Assembly: GCA_902623175.1 (NCBI GenBank)
Contig: CACNSR010000006.1
Span: 1-64,000, forward strand
Source of the DNA: Halieaceae bacterium
Lineage (GTDB): Bacteria; Pseudomonadota; Gammaproteobacteria; Pseudomonadales; Halieaceae
DNA length: 64,000 nt
Reading direction: 5' to 3'
Shown here: piece after piece, positions 1 to 10,017 of the stretch
Position numbering within the stretch: the first letter of the stretch is position 1
How the letters are laid out: each line of letters begins with the position of its first letter
The notes under the pieces: model-generated
Told to the model about the DNA's origin: nothing
The model's input: only the letters and a program-made list of their open reading frames with translations
The model's database searches: none
Program-made: the position numbers and the translations under genes

Positions 1-112
1 GCCACACCTGCAAAAAAGCATTGAGAGTGCCGGTGCTGCTTTTCAAGTTATTTCCACCAGATCTTTAACCAACTAACGCGCCAATTTCCAAAGAAATATG
101 AGGGCGCTTCTC

Positions 113-721
113 TTAAATTTCGCACCGCAATAATTTTTCCTCGTGGATCGCAACTTCATCCTTCACATATCGGAAAAGAACTTGAACCCCGTTCAAGGCC
201 AGAAACGAAGAGTCATCTGCGTTACAGAAACTAGTGATTAGTATGTCTCTCAGCGTCCCATCTTTGAACATCGCCTGATCAAATGACGAGTCAACCTCGT
301 ATTCAAAGATTAGTGAGATTTCCTTTTCACTCACGTTCAGGAAAACCCGGATAGGGGTCAAAAACAGGTTGGGCTTAACAAATGGCTGATCACTGAATTT
401 TTGAACCAAAAGATTAAGTTCTGGAATCAGCTGAGACCTGTCTAAACGCATCGGGGTTTCTTTTAGCTCCCCCTCCATTCGCCGATCAATTTTATTATCG
501 TAGGAATAATGTCTGATTAGAGGAAGTTTTTCAGGGCTATGGAGTCTCACTAAAACAAATATATTTGCGACGAGAGACATACATAAGAGCAAAAGTATCC
601 AAAGAGTTACCCAGGATATTTTTCGAGGAGGCTTTAGGGGATGGCCACAATGCACGCAAGTCTCAGCTGCCTGTGACAGCGTTTCAGAGCAAATGGGGCA
701 TTCCTGCATAGCCTTAGACAT
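113..721 (-). CDS. Zinc-ribbon, single-pass membrane protein of unknown function
   Basis: No family function is recognised. The predicted protein is about 202 residues. It opens with a zinc-ribbon knuckle pair (CPIC at residues 8-11 and CVHC at 22-25), followed by a strongly hydrophobic membrane segment at about residues 36-58 and a polar C-terminal domain of about 145 residues. With the ribbon at the N-terminus, a cytoplasmic ribbon and an external C-terminal domain is the simple topology, but this is inferred. I start it at the ATG at 721, because the longer frame to 763 adds only basic, non-conserved residues before the ribbon. The gene is clearly richer in A+T than the backbone (one sampled 60-base stretch is about 35% GC) and lies downstream of the tRNA-Pro 3' end, which suggests acquired DNA. 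Confidence 0.6.
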   Translation of the reverse strand: MSKAMQECPICSETLSQAAETCVHCGHPLKPPRKISWVTLWILLLLCMSLVANIFVLVRLHSPEKLPLIRHYSYDNKIDRRMEGELKETPMRLDRSQLIPELNLLVQKFSDQPFVKPNLFLTPIRVFLNVSEKEISLIFEYEVDSSFDQAMFKDGTLRDILITSFCNADDSSFLALNGVQVLFRYVKDEVAIHEEKLLRCEI

Positions 722-763
722 CCGCCCAACCTTACACGCTGTCTGCCACCGACGGCCAGTCAA

Positions 764-1096
764 GCCAGTAGCCCACCACGGATTTATAATACAGACATGA
801 TGCTTGCCGCACGCGAAATTTAATTAATGACACTCTGCTGACTGGCTTTTCTACAACGACAAGGTATTACAGAAGCTCAGATAAAGACCATCATTCCTCG
901 TAGCAACCTCGCGCAGCAAGGTAGAGGACCTGTCTCCGTGTTCCCAGAAAAAACCTATCGCCTGAATTCTGGCTATCCGCTTACCATCTTTTGTGTTCGA
1001 GTGATCTATGCTGGACAAATTGGGTAAAGCTACCCCACGGTGGACATCACCCAACTAAGTCATATCGGTGAGATTTTGATTGTAATGCAGAAAGAT
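764..1096. other. Intergenic stretch with no convincing gene
   Basis: This interval lies between the zinc-ribbon gene and the 3' end of tRNA-Pro. A 67-codon frame exists on the minus strand (851-1054), but it shows no recognisable domain, signal peptide or good ribosome-binding site, so I do not call it. The stretch is AT-rich and could be the edge of an element inserted at the tRNA. Confidence 0.5.
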
Positions 1097-1172
1097 GGTC
1101 GGGACGGCAGGATTTGAACCTGCGACCACCACACCCCCAGTGTGGTGCGCTACCAGACTGCGCTACGCCCCG
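1097..1172 (-). tRNA. tRNA-Pro (anticodon GGG)
   Basis: A complete cloverleaf is present on the minus strand with an encoded CCA end at 1097-1099. The 7-bp acceptor stem (CGGGGCG with CGTCCCG, one G-U pair) is followed by discriminator A. The anticodon stem CCACA/TGTGG encloses the loop CTGGGGG, giving anticodon GGG, and the T-arm has the usual GGTTCGAATCC-like core. A possible -10 box, TATGAT, lies at 1184-1189, twelve bases before the mature 5' end. The tRNA follows the merR-like gene in the same direction. Confidence 0.95.
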
Positions 1173-1207
1173 GCCGGACGCGGATCATAACCAAATTTAG
1201 TTGGGGA

Positions 1208-1570
1208 TTAAACTGAAGAGAGTAAGGAGCGGGCTTTCTCCAGATCGCTCAGGCTTTCACGGATCGCGGCCTGCACCTCCACGGGTGATGGCTCCCTGCG
1301 CTCATTGCTGAGCCGCTGGCGCGCACCACCGATGGTGTATCCCTGAGAGTAAAGCAGACTGCGTATGGTACGCACCAATTCCACATCCTCGCGCTGGTAA
1401 TAGCGGCGATTACCGCGGCGCTTTACCGGGCTCAGCTGCGGAAATTCCTGCTCCCAATAGCGTAACACGTGCGGCTTAACAGCACATAGCTCGCTCACTT
1501 CACCAATCGTGAAGTAGCGCTTACCGGGAATCGCAGGGAGTTCGTCGTTGTGTCGTGGATCAAACATCAA
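1208..1570 (-). CDS. MerR-family transcriptional regulator next to ihfA
   Basis: Small (about 120 residues) MerR-like regulator. The winged-helix DNA-binding domain spans about residues 18-85, with the [10 protein letters not shown]-like helix-turn-helix start, the VLRYWEQEF motif and the [10 protein letters not shown] wing typical of MerR proteins. The C-terminal part is a short helix without the metal-binding cysteines of true metal sensors, so the effector is unknown. It overlaps the end of ihfA by 11 bp and is therefore probably co-translated as the last gene of the pheS-pheT-ihfA operon. The same ihfA-merR-tRNA-Pro order is familiar from pseudomonads and relatives. Start could be either of two adjacent ATG codons. 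Confidence 0.9.
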   Translation of the reverse strand: MMFDPRHNDELPAIPGKRYFTIGEVSELCAVKPHVLRYWEQEFPQLSPVKRRGNRRYYQREDVELVRTIRSLLYSQGYTIGGARQRLSNERREPSPVEVQAAIRESLSDLEKARSLLSSV

Positions 1571-1874
1571 TCAAGCCTTCTTCGCCCATGCTAACGTCCA
1601 CACGCGCCTTCAGCTTTTGGCCAGGCTTGAAGGTCACCACGCGGCGGGCAGAGATGGGGATTTCTTCTCCAGTCTTGGGATTGCGGCCTGGACGCTGTCG
1701 CTTATCACGCAGATCGAAGTTGCCGAAACCCGAGAGCTTCACCTGCTCATTGTTCTCAAGGCAAATTCGAATCTCTTCAAAAAACTGCTCTACCAGCTCT
1801 TTTGCCTCGCGCTTGTTCAAGCCCAGACGCTCGTGAAGCCGATCAGCCATTTCTGATTTGGTGAGTGCAGTCAT
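1560..1874 (-). CDS. ihfA: Integration host factor subunit alpha
   Basis: IhfA is the alpha subunit of the IHF heterodimer, a sequence-specific DNA-bending protein used in transcription, replication and site-specific recombination. The 104-residue product has the normal family length. It shows the opening [11 protein letters not shown], the beta-arm motif [12 protein letters not shown] with the DNA-intercalating proline, and the GFGNFDLR core. It lies 8 bp after pheT in the usual gammaproteobacterial order pheS-pheT-ihfA. Its partner gene ihfB is also in this window at 50583-50879. Confidence 0.97.
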   Translation of the reverse strand: MTALTKSEMADRLHERLGLNKREAKELVEQFFEEIRICLENNEQVKLSGFGNFDLRDKRQRPGRNPKTGEEIPISARRVVTFKPGQKLKARVDVSMGEEGLIDV

Positions 1875-1882
1875 GTTCCCGA

Positions 1883-4255
1883 TCAGTGCCGCAATGTGGC
1901 ACCCAGCTTTTCCCGCAAAGATTCAATAACTTGTGACAGAGACTCGTTGATCTCTTCATCGGTTAGGGTGCGACTTTGATCTCGGAAAGTCAAACCAATG
2001 GCCAGACTTTTCGCATTTTCTGCGACCCCATCGCCCTCGTAGACGTCAAAGATTCGAGCATCGGCCAGTGCAGCTCCGGCCGAAGCCCTGGCTGTGTCAA
2101 GCACCGCAGCCGACGGAGTGTCTCGATTGACAATCACCGCAATGTCGCGGCGCACTTCAGGAAACTTGGAAATCTCTTCGTAATCCGGCAGGGCGCGCCC
2201 CATCAACGAGGCCAACTCAAGCTCGGCAACGAAAGTCTGCTCCGGCAGCTTGAGTGTCTTTGCTGTGCTGGGGTGCAGCCGCCCCATGACGCCAACGACT
2301 TCCTCTCCCAACAGGATTTCTGCTGTCTGACCATCGTGAAGACCCGGTCGCACTGCTGAGCGGAATGTCACCGTCTGATCAGCGGCTTGCAGCACCGCCT
2401 CGATTTCGCCCTTCATATCGAAAAAGTCGACTGATTCCGCGTTAGACGCCCAGCCCTCGGGCATTCTGCGGCCGCAAAGAAAAAGCCCGAGCATGGGCGT
2501 TTGCGGCAGCGACTCGCCAGGCATAAAGCGCAAACCGGACTCAAACAGTCGCACCCTGGTTTGCTGACGGTTGATGTTATGCGCCGCCGCACTCAGCAAG
2601 CCAGGAATCAGCGAGGTGCGCATGACTGCAAGATCACTCGAGATTGGATTTTTGAGTACCACCGGCTCGATATCCGGGTCGATAAGCTGCTGAAGCTCCG
2701 GGCTCACAAAGCTGAAGGTAATGGCTTCGTTGAAACCCCGGGCAACAAGCCGCTGCTTGATCACTGAGTGCGGTGTAGCAGACTCCGCCGCAACATCGCC
2801 TGACGCCGCGCCGCGAATGGGCTCAACCAGAATGTTGTCGTAACCGTAAATCCGCGCGATCTCCTCGAGCAGGTCGGCTTCGCGGCCCATATCGAAGCGC
2901 CAGCTCGGCGCAGTGCACCTCCAGCTACCCTTATCCGCGTCGGCCTCGACTGTAAAACCCAAGCCTGTAAGGATCCGCGTGACCTCACCGGACGCCAGAT
3001 TGATGCCCAACATCCGCTGGATTGAGACAGCCTGAAGGGTGACGGGCTCACGTTGAGGCAAATCTGTCGATGACGTCATATCCGTCACCGGCCCGGCCTC
3101 GCCGCCGACACATTCAAGGAACAACTGTGTCGCACGCTCGACCGCCTGATACGCCAACTCGGGGTCCACGCCTCGCTCGTAACGATGGGATGCATCGGTG
3201 TGCAGGCCATAATGCCGCGCACGACCAGCCATGAGTTCGGGGGCAAAAAAAGCCGCTTCGAGGAAGAGATGACGGGTTTCACCGCTGATGCCGCTGCCCT
3301 CTCCGCCCATGATGCCTGCCATGGCGAGGGCTTTCTGGTGATCTGCAATGACCAAAGTATCCGGTGTGAGGACGCGTTCCCCACCATCGAGCAGCGTAAT
3401 GCGCTCCTCGGGCTGGGCCGTGCGCACCCGAATGCCGCCCTCCAGCGCATCGAGGTCAAAGGCATGCAAAGGCTGACCGAGCTCGAGCATAACGTAGTTA
3501 GTGATGTCCACCACCGCATCAATTGACCGGATACCGGCCCGGCGCAGGCGCTCCACCATATACAGCGGAGTTGGCCTGGAGACATCAACATCTCGAATGA
3601 CCCGCCCCAGATAGCGAGGACAGTCAGCCGGCGCCACCACCTCAATGGGCAAAGTTTGATCTATCGTTGCAGGCACCGCATCCAAGGCGGGCGCGCGCAT
3701 CTCAGCGCCCGTGGCTACCGCCAGATCGCGGGCCACGCCCGCGATACTGAGACAGTCCGCGCGATTCGGCGTCAAACCGATTTCAATCAACTGATCATTG
3801 AGCTCAAGATAGTCTTCAATAGGCGTCCCGACCGGCGCATCTGCCGCCAGGGCGAGTAACCCATCATGGTCTTCGGATAGATTCAATTCGGCGCCAGAAC
3901 ACAGCATGCCTTGGGACTCGACACCCCGCAGCTTGGCCTTTTTGATTTTGATGCCACCGGGCAATGTAGCACCGGGTTGTGCCAATGGCGCCCTGAGGCC
4001 TGCTGCAGCATTGGGCGCGCCGCAGACAATCTGGACCGTCTCGGTACCGGTGTTAACGCTACATACGCGTAGCTTATCCGCGTCGGGGTGGGGTTCAGCC
4101 GAGACGATCTCCGCCACGACCACACCATCGAGACCGTCCGCCAGCGGTGTCACCGCATCCACCTCCAGACCCGCCATGGTGAGTGCGTGCGCTAGCGCCT
4201 CGGCGTCAAGATCGGGGTTTACCCACTCGCGCAACCAATTTTCAGAGAGAATCAC
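1883..4255 (-). CDS. pheT: Phenylalanyl-tRNA synthetase beta subunit
   Basis: PheT is the large subunit of the (alpha-beta)2 phenylalanyl-tRNA synthetase that charges tRNA-Phe in the cytoplasm. The 790-residue protein has the family's usual length. Visible parts are an N-terminal tRNA-binding OB fold (about 40-150, [12 protein letters not shown] region), the B3/B4 editing region in the middle ([20 protein letters not shown] around 240-270), the B5 domain, the catalytic-like core, and the C-terminal ferredoxin-fold anticodon-binding domain ([10 protein letters not shown]). It starts 9 bp after pheS. Confidence 0.98.
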   Translation of the reverse strand: MILSENWLREWVNPDLDAEALAHALTMAGLEVDAVTPLADGLDGVVVAEIVSAEPHPDADKLRVCSVNTGTETVQIVCGAPNAAAGLRAPLAQPGATLPGGIKIKKAKLRGVESQGMLCSGAELNLSEDHDGLLALAADAPVGTPIEDYLELNDQLIEIGLTPNRADCLSIAGVARDLAVATGAEMRAPALDAVPATIDQTLPIEVVAPADCPRYLGRVIRDVDVSRPTPLYMVERLRRAGIRSIDAVVDITNYVMLELGQPLHAFDLDALEGGIRVRTAQPEERITLLDGGERVLTPDTLVIADHQKALAMAGIMGGEGSGISGETRHLFLEAAFFAPELMAGRARHYGLHTDASHRYERGVDPELAYQAVERATQLFLECVGGEAGPVTDMTSSTDLPQREPVTLQAVSIQRMLGINLASGEVTRILTGLGFTVEADADKGSWRCTAPSWRFDMGREADLLEEIARIYGYDNILVEPIRGAASGDVAAESATPHSVIKQRLVARGFNEAITFSFVSPELQQLIDPDIEPVVLKNPISSDLAVMRTSLIPGLLSAAAHNINRQQTRVRLFESGLRFMPGESLPQTPMLGLFLCGRRMPEGWASNAESVDFFDMKGEIEAVLQAADQTVTFRSAVRPGLHDGQTAEILLGEEVVGVMGRLHPSTAKTLKLPEQTFVAELELASLMGRALPDYEEISKFPEVRRDIAVIVNRDTPSAAVLDTARASAGAALADARIFDVYEGDGVAENAKSLAIGLTFRDQSRTLTDEEINESLSQVIESLREKLGATLRH

Positions 4256-4264
4256 TCGGCCACC

Positions 4265-5317
<1,053 letters not shown>

Positions 5318-5324
5318 TCAACAC

Positions 5325-5348
5325 AAAAAAGGGAGACCACCGCCTCCC
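5325..5348 (-). terminator. Rho-independent terminator or attenuator between rplT and pheS
   Basis: On the minus strand a GGGAG/CTCCC stem with an 8-base loop is followed directly by six T residues. The stem is only 5 bp, so strength is uncertain. In E. coli this gap holds the pheM leader peptide and the phenylalanine attenuator. I found no phenylalanine-rich leader peptide here, so I call only the hairpin. Confidence 0.5.
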
Positions 5349-5391
5349 CCTTCGTGACTCAACCCAGCGAGCAATGTCGCAATTGGGATTA

Positions 5392-5751
5392 TCAGGCCGC
5401 CAGAGCAGCGCGAGCGCGCTCAACCACAGCGGCAAAGGCGTCTTTATCGTGCACCGCGAGGTCTGCCAGTACGCGCCGATCCAGCGCCACATCAGCCCGC
5501 TTGAGCCCGTTGATGAGGCGGCTATAGGTCAACCCGTTAGCACGCGACTGCGCGTTGATGCGGGTAATCCACAGCGCGCGGAACTGGCGCTTGCGCTGTC
5601 GGCGATCGCGATAGGCGTATTGCCCTGCTTTGGTGACAGCCTGCTTGGCAACCCGGAATACGCGAGATCGCGCGCCGTAGTAGCCCTTGGCTTTCTTTAG
5701 AATTTTCTTATGACGACGACGCGCCGTCACTCCACGTTTTACGCGAGGCAT
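5392..5751 (-). CDS. rplT: 50S ribosomal protein L20
   Basis: L20 binds 23S rRNA early in large-subunit assembly and, in E. coli, represses translation of rpmI-rplT. The 119-residue product is of normal length, with the highly basic N-terminus ([19 protein letters not shown]) and the conserved [16 protein letters not shown] segment. It lies 28 bp after rpmI in the infC-rpmI-rplT operon. Confidence 0.99.
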   Translation of the reverse strand: MPRVKRGVTARRRHKKILKKAKGYYGARSRVFRVAKQAVTKAGQYAYRDRRQRKRQFRALWITRINAQSRANGLTYSRLINGLKRADVALDRRVLADLAVHDKDAFAAVVERARAALAA

Positions 5752-5779
5752 AGGTCGGTTCTCCTGATACGTTGAAGCG

Positions 5780-5974
5780 TCATTTAGTGCGCAGCATGCG
5801 ATCGATCAGAACCTCGTCCGACTTATGGATCATCGAGGTTCCACGCAGCTGTCGCTTACGCTTGGTCGTCATTTTGGTCAGGATGTGACTTTTATAGGCG
5901 CTTTTACGCTTATAACCACCCGCCGTTGTCTTGAACCGCTTTGCGGCCCCGCTGTGAATTTTTGCTTTAGGCAT
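5780..5974 (-). CDS. rpmI: 50S ribosomal protein L35
   Basis: L35 is a small basic large-subunit protein. The 64-residue product shows the family pattern: [15 protein letters not shown] at the start, [18 protein letters not shown] in the middle and a C-terminal RMLRTK-like end. It lies between infC and rplT, the universal order for this operon. Confidence 0.98.
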   Translation of the reverse strand: MPKAKIHSGAAKRFKTTAGGYKRKSAYKSHILTKMTTKRKRQLRGTSMIHKSDEVLIDRMLRTK

Positions 5975-6052
5975 GTTTGCTACTCCGCATTGGCACGCAC
6001 CGACGAATCGATCGTGGTTAACTTAATCGGATGTCAGGGCATTCACGGGCCA

Positions 6053-6580
6053 CTAACTCCGCTTTTTCGGGGCGATCACCATTGTCAGTTGTCGGCCTTC
6101 CATTTTCGGGAACTGCTCGACACTACCCAATTCGGCCAGATCGGCTTCTACTCGCTTGAGTAATTCCACGCCGATTTCCTGGTGAGCCATTTCACGTCCG
6201 CGATAGCGCAGCGTAACTTTGGCCTTATCGCCATTTTCTAGGAAACGTGTCAGGTTGCGCAGCTTTACCTGATAATCTCCTTCCTCCGTCCCTGGACGGA
6301 ACTTCATTTCCTTGATCTGGGTGCGCTTCGCGCGTTTGCGCTGGGCTGCCTTCTGCTTTTTGGACTCGAAGACATGCTTGCCGTAGTCCATGATCTTGCA
6401 AACAGGCGGATCGTTTTCCGCCATCATCACCAGATCCATGCCGACGGCCTCCGCAGCGGCTTGGGCCTCAGCGTTGGTCACAATACCAACCTGCTCGCCC
6501 TTTTCATTGATCAGGCGGACATTATCCGCGGTGATCTGATCGTTGGTTAGCGCCTTTTTACTGTTGCTCTCGCTCTTGAT
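6053..6580 (-). CDS. infC: Translation initiation factor IF-3 with an ATC start codon
   Basis: IF-3 binds the 30S subunit, prevents premature subunit joining and checks start-codon identity. The C-terminal domain is clear ([52 protein letters not shown]). The first conventional start in frame, GTG at 6479-6481, would remove most of the N-terminal domain, which is visibly encoded upstream ([19 protein letters not shown]). The in-frame stop at 6596-6598 leaves no ATG, GTG or TTG before that GTG. The best start is therefore ATC at 6578-6580, preceded by GAGAGG at a suitable distance, giving a 175-residue protein. Rare AUU/AUC starts are known for infC, and IF-3 discriminates against them to control its own synthesis. 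Confidence 0.93.
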   Translation of the reverse strand: MKSESNSKKALTNDQITADNVRLINEKGEQVGIVTNAEAQAAAEAVGMDLVMMAENDPPVCKIMDYGKHVFESKKQKAAQRKRAKRTQIKEMKFRPGTEEGDYQVKLRNLTRFLENGDKAKVTLRYRGREMAHQEIGVELLKRVEADLAELGSVEQFPKMEGRQLTMVIAPKKRS

Positions 6581-6741
6581 ACTGCCTCTCTCCCATCAAG
6601 GTTTTGCGGTTGGAGGCGGTTATCCGGGCTACTGAACACAATCGGGCACTTCCTCCAGCGCAAACAGGAGCGCGAGTTTACTGCCCGAAAGGGGGATTCA
6701 CAAGGGAAAAGAAAGCCGACAAATTGCGCCTCAGAGCACTA

Positions 6742-7017
6742 TCAATCGGTTGAAGCCAGTCGTATCCAATCCCGCAGCGTGCAATCGAAGTGACGCTGGA
6801 AGAACCGGCAGAAGTTGCCGGAGGTGGCGTAGCCCAATTGCTGGGCGGTCGGCTGCATGGGGCACACCCAGCTCTCCAGCAGTGGCAGGCACATTTCAAC
6901 CTGCAAATCATAGAAAAGATCAGTAAAAAAACAGGACAACTCAAGCTCGAAAGAAGGCTGCAGGGTGCGCTTATTGCAGTTGGATATCAGCACAGCTCGC
7001 AAGGCGTCGGCAACCAT
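6742..7017 (-). pseudogene. C-terminal remnant of an AraC-family regulator
   Basis: The 91-codon frame ends in a clear second helix-turn-helix of AraC type: LPLLES, then AQQLGYATSGNFCRFFQRHF and LRDW. A full AraC-type DNA-binding domain needs about 100 residues with two such motifs, and the first is missing, as is any effector domain. No matching frame continues upstream. I take it as a truncated, probably non-functional fragment in the stretch that separates infC from thrS. Confidence 0.55.
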
Positions 7018-7229
7018 CTCTCATCGCTCGATAAGGGGCGCCATGAGCATTGGGCAGCAGCCGCTACATCGACACGGCGTTACCCTTTCGAGACGGTACT
7101 TACCCTTTTTGGAAGACAGAAAAAAGAGATGGTAAAACACTGACTGAAGCCACGAGACTAGGCCGGTGGGTCACTCAAAGCCGCTGGACTGAGGCATACT
7201 TCGCTCTGAGATGTTTCTGGATAGTTGCA

Positions 7230-7880
7230 ATGGACCCAAAACGTGCAGATCAAGTGGACCCATGCCCCCGTATATTGCGCTTCCTGTGGCTGGAAATTAT
7301 GGCGATCTTCATTGTGGCGCTCACGCAAGGCGCCGCCCAAGCCCAGGCGGCGGCAGGCGCCGACCGTATCGGCATCGACTACGGTTTCGTGACCCAGCAC
7401 TACCAGACTTCCTGGTCCGACCCCACGCTGCCTGCCGGCGTCGCGAGGGGTATGCCGCCCTCTGCCATGACGTCTGCCATGGATAGTGTCAGCGACAATG
7501 AGGGCGAATCGTCCATGCCTGCCGACACCACCAGTGACGTGAACTCGACCAGGATCGCCGACAACGCGAATGAATCGGCGGTGCTGTATGCGATTGATCT
7601 TGGGGAAAATGGTATGACAATGGTTGTGAGTACCAAGACCTCGCTTAAACCTGGCGACTGCGCTGCTGTGGAGCGTTCGGGCACCTACTTGAACCTGCGA
7701 GGTGTGAACGCCGGCTTTTGTGATCCGACCAATCAAGCGATCATCACGGGCCTTCGATCAGTTAATTTGGACGCAGCGCAGCGCTGCAAGCTGGCGCGAG
7801 AACAGCAGGAGGTGTTGGCCGTTGACGAGAACCAGCCCACTACACCAAGCGACCTCGGGATCCTGTGCGATGGCAGTTGA
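7230..7880 (+). CDS. Exported protein of unknown function between thrS and infC
   Basis: Product of about 216 residues from the ATG at 7230. The N-terminus holds a hydrophobic segment ending in ALTQGAAQAQA, consistent with a signal peptide. An acidic, serine/threonine-rich linker follows, then a small C-terminal domain (about 115-216) with the pattern LKPGDCAAVERSG and NLRGVNAGFCD, containing three cysteines there plus one near the end. That pattern resembles small envelope proteins of unknown function, but I cannot name a family. It is on the opposite strand from its neighbours and converges with thrS with a 29-bp gap. Because thrS and infC are usually adjacent, it is probably an insertion. 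Confidence 0.65.
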   Translation: MDPKRADQVDPCPRILRFLWLEIMAIFIVALTQGAAQAQAAAGADRIGIDYGFVTQHYQTSWSDPTLPAGVARGMPPSAMTSAMDSVSDNEGESSMPADTTSDVNSTRIADNANESAVLYAIDLGENGMTMVVSTKTSLKPGDCAAVERSGTYLNLRGVNAGFCDPTNQAIITGLRSVNLDAAQRCKLAREQQEVLAVDENQPTTPSDLGILCDGS

Positions 7881-7909
7881 GTGGGTATATCGTCTGACCA
7901 AGCGCACTG

Positions 7910-9832
7910 TCAGCCAGCTTCAACACGCCCTTTGCGCGCGACCTCACTGGCCAGCGTCTCAAACAACGCGTCTTGGGTGAGAGACCCCAGGTCCTGACCA
8001 TGCCGCGCACGTACCGAGACCTCGGATGACGCCATCTCTTTATCCCCGACGACCACCACATAAGGCACCTTTGCCAGCTCCAGCTCGCGGATTTTGAAGC
8101 CGATCTTCTCGTTGCGGAGATCGGCCTCGGCTCGGAAGCCCGCCGCCTGCAGGCGCGCTGTCACTTCAGTCGCATAAGCGGCGTGTTTGTCTGTGATATT
8201 CACCACCACTGCCTGCTTTGGCGCCAACCACACCGGGAACGCGCCTTCATAGTGCTCAATCAAAATACCGATAAAGCGCTCAAAGGAGCCCAGCACCGCG
8301 CGGTGCAACATCACCGGTACCTTGCGCGCGCCATCCTCGGCCACATATTGCGCGTCCAGCCGGCCCGGCATGGAGAAGTCCACCTGGATCGTGCCCAGCT
8401 GCCAAATGCGACCAATACAGTCTTTCAAAGAGAACTCTATCTTTGGCCCATAAAAAGCCCCCTCCCCCGGCAGCTTTTCCCAGGGAAGACCCTTGCTATT
8501 GAGCGCCTCTGCTAGTGCGGCTTCAGCGCGATCCCAGTCTTGATCGGACCCCACCCTCTCGACCGGTCTGGTTGAGAGTCGATATATTACCTCGCGGAAA
8601 CCAAAGTCCGCATATACCTCGTGCAACATATCGATGAATCGCGCCACTTCCAATTGAATTTGATCCTCGGTGCAAAAAATATGCGCGTCATCCTGCGTAA
8701 AACTGCGTACCCGCATGATCCCATGCAGAGATCCTGAGGGCTCATTGCGATGACAACTGCCAAACTCAGCAAGTCGCAAGGGCAGATCTCTATAGGATTT
8801 CAGTCCTTGGTTAAATACCTGCACGTGACAGGGACAGTTCATTGGCTTTACAGCAAATTGACGTTCATCAGCCTGCAACGTAAACATGCCGTCAGCAAAT
8901 TTGTCAGCATGTCCAGATCGCTGCCACAAATCGATATCTACGACCTGTGGTGTTTTGATCTCCTTATATCCATGCACTTTCTGCTTATCACGCATGTACC
9001 TCTCGATAACTTGGTAAATACTCCACCCAGCCGGGTGCCAAAAAACCATCCCCGGGGCTTCCTCCTGCGTGTGAAATAGATCCAGCTTTTTGCCTATTTT
9101 TCGATGGTCGCGTTTTTCAGCTTCAGCAATGCCATTGAGATAAACCTTGAGCTGCTTTTTTTCTGCCCAAGCAGTCCCATAAATGCGTTGCAACTGCTGA
9201 TTTTTTGCATCACCGCGCCAATAAGCCCCTGAAATCTTTGTAAGTTTGAAATGCCGCAGGAATTTGGTGTTTGGGACATGTGGGCCGCGACACATATCAA
9301 CATATTCCTCATGGAAATATAGGGCCATGTGGCGCTCGTTTGGCATCTCATCAATCAGCCGTAATTTAAAGTCCTCGCCTCTGTGCACAAATTGATCAAT
9401 AACTGCTTCACGTGGCATCACCTTTTTGACAACAGCGTAGTCAGTTTTCGCAAGCTCCAGCATTCGATTCTCGATCTTTTCAAGATCCGACAAAAGGAAT
9501 GGCTCATCTGTTGCGATATCGTAGTAAAAGCCATCCTCAATCACCGGCCCAATCACCATTTTAGCCTCTGGAAAAAGTTGCTTCACGGCATGCCCTACAA
9601 GGTGCGCACATGAGTGTCGAATGATATCCAGGCCCTCACTGTCTCTGGAGGTTATTATTCGGAGGCTTGAGTTGTCTCGGAGTAAATCACTAGCATCCAT
9701 GAGCTGGCCGTTGACCTGACCAGCGATTGTCGCGGCTGCAAGACCCGCACCAATGTCGGCGGCGACATCCAACACGGTCACCGGGGTATCAAAAGTGCGC
9801 TGAGATCCATCAGGGAGGGTAACAACAGGCAT
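7910..9832 (-). CDS. thrS: Threonyl-tRNA synthetase
   Basis: ThrRS charges tRNA-Thr and edits mischarged serine. The 640-residue product has the family length and domain order: TGS domain (1-60), editing domain with the [16 protein letters not shown] metal-binding motif (about 70-90), class II catalytic core with NCPCHV and the motif 2 region [11 protein letters not shown], and the C-terminal anticodon-binding domain (about 540-640). The start is supported by AAGGAG six bases upstream of the ATG. The central part of the gene (about 8581-9660) averages roughly 47% GC, against about 60% at both ends, although the reading frame and motifs are intact throughout. Confidence 0.98.
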   Translation of the reverse strand: MPVVTLPDGSQRTFDTPVTVLDVAADIGAGLAAATIAGQVNGQLMDASDLLRDNSSLRIITSRDSEGLDIIRHSCAHLVGHAVKQLFPEAKMVIGPVIEDGFYYDIATDEPFLLSDLEKIENRMLELAKTDYAVVKKVMPREAVIDQFVHRGEDFKLRLIDEMPNERHMALYFHEEYVDMCRGPHVPNTKFLRHFKLTKISGAYWRGDAKNQQLQRIYGTAWAEKKQLKVYLNGIAEAEKRDHRKIGKKLDLFHTQEEAPGMVFWHPAGWSIYQVIERYMRDKQKVHGYKEIKTPQVVDIDLWQRSGHADKFADGMFTLQADERQFAVKPMNCPCHVQVFNQGLKSYRDLPLRLAEFGSCHRNEPSGSLHGIMRVRSFTQDDAHIFCTEDQIQLEVARFIDMLHEVYADFGFREVIYRLSTRPVERVGSDQDWDRAEAALAEALNSKGLPWEKLPGEGAFYGPKIEFSLKDCIGRIWQLGTIQVDFSMPGRLDAQYVAEDGARKVPVMLHRAVLGSFERFIGILIEHYEGAFPVWLAPKQAVVVNITDKHAAYATEVTARLQAAGFRAEADLRNEKIGFKIRELELAKVPYVVVVGDKEMASSEVSVRARHGQDLGSLTQDALFETLASEVARKGRVEAG

Positions 9833-10017
9833 GAGTGCTCCTTATCCAGTGGCGGCCGTTACCAGAGGCCGCGTGATAAGGGCTGAAGTTTGTCAGAGCG
9901 CTCTAAAAAATCAACGGGTAAATTTACGCGAGGTATTCGCGCTCAGCTACAGAAAAAGTTGGTCCTGCAACACATGGAGAGCAAGCGGCTCACATGTGTG
10001 TGACGTAACCCTCGCGG

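Noticed and set aside
2-76. Possible 3' end of a plus-strand gene entering from the left edge (24 codons before TAA)
   Set aside because: Too short to show coding character or family; kept out of the feature list.
851-1054. 67-codon minus-strand frame after tRNA-Pro
   Set aside because: No domain, signal or good ribosome-binding site; likely chance in AT-rich sequence.
7158-7736. 192-codon minus-strand frame opposite the exported-protein gene
   Set aside because: It overlaps the plus-strand gene, which has a signal peptide and a cysteine-containing conserved-looking domain; the minus frame has neither.
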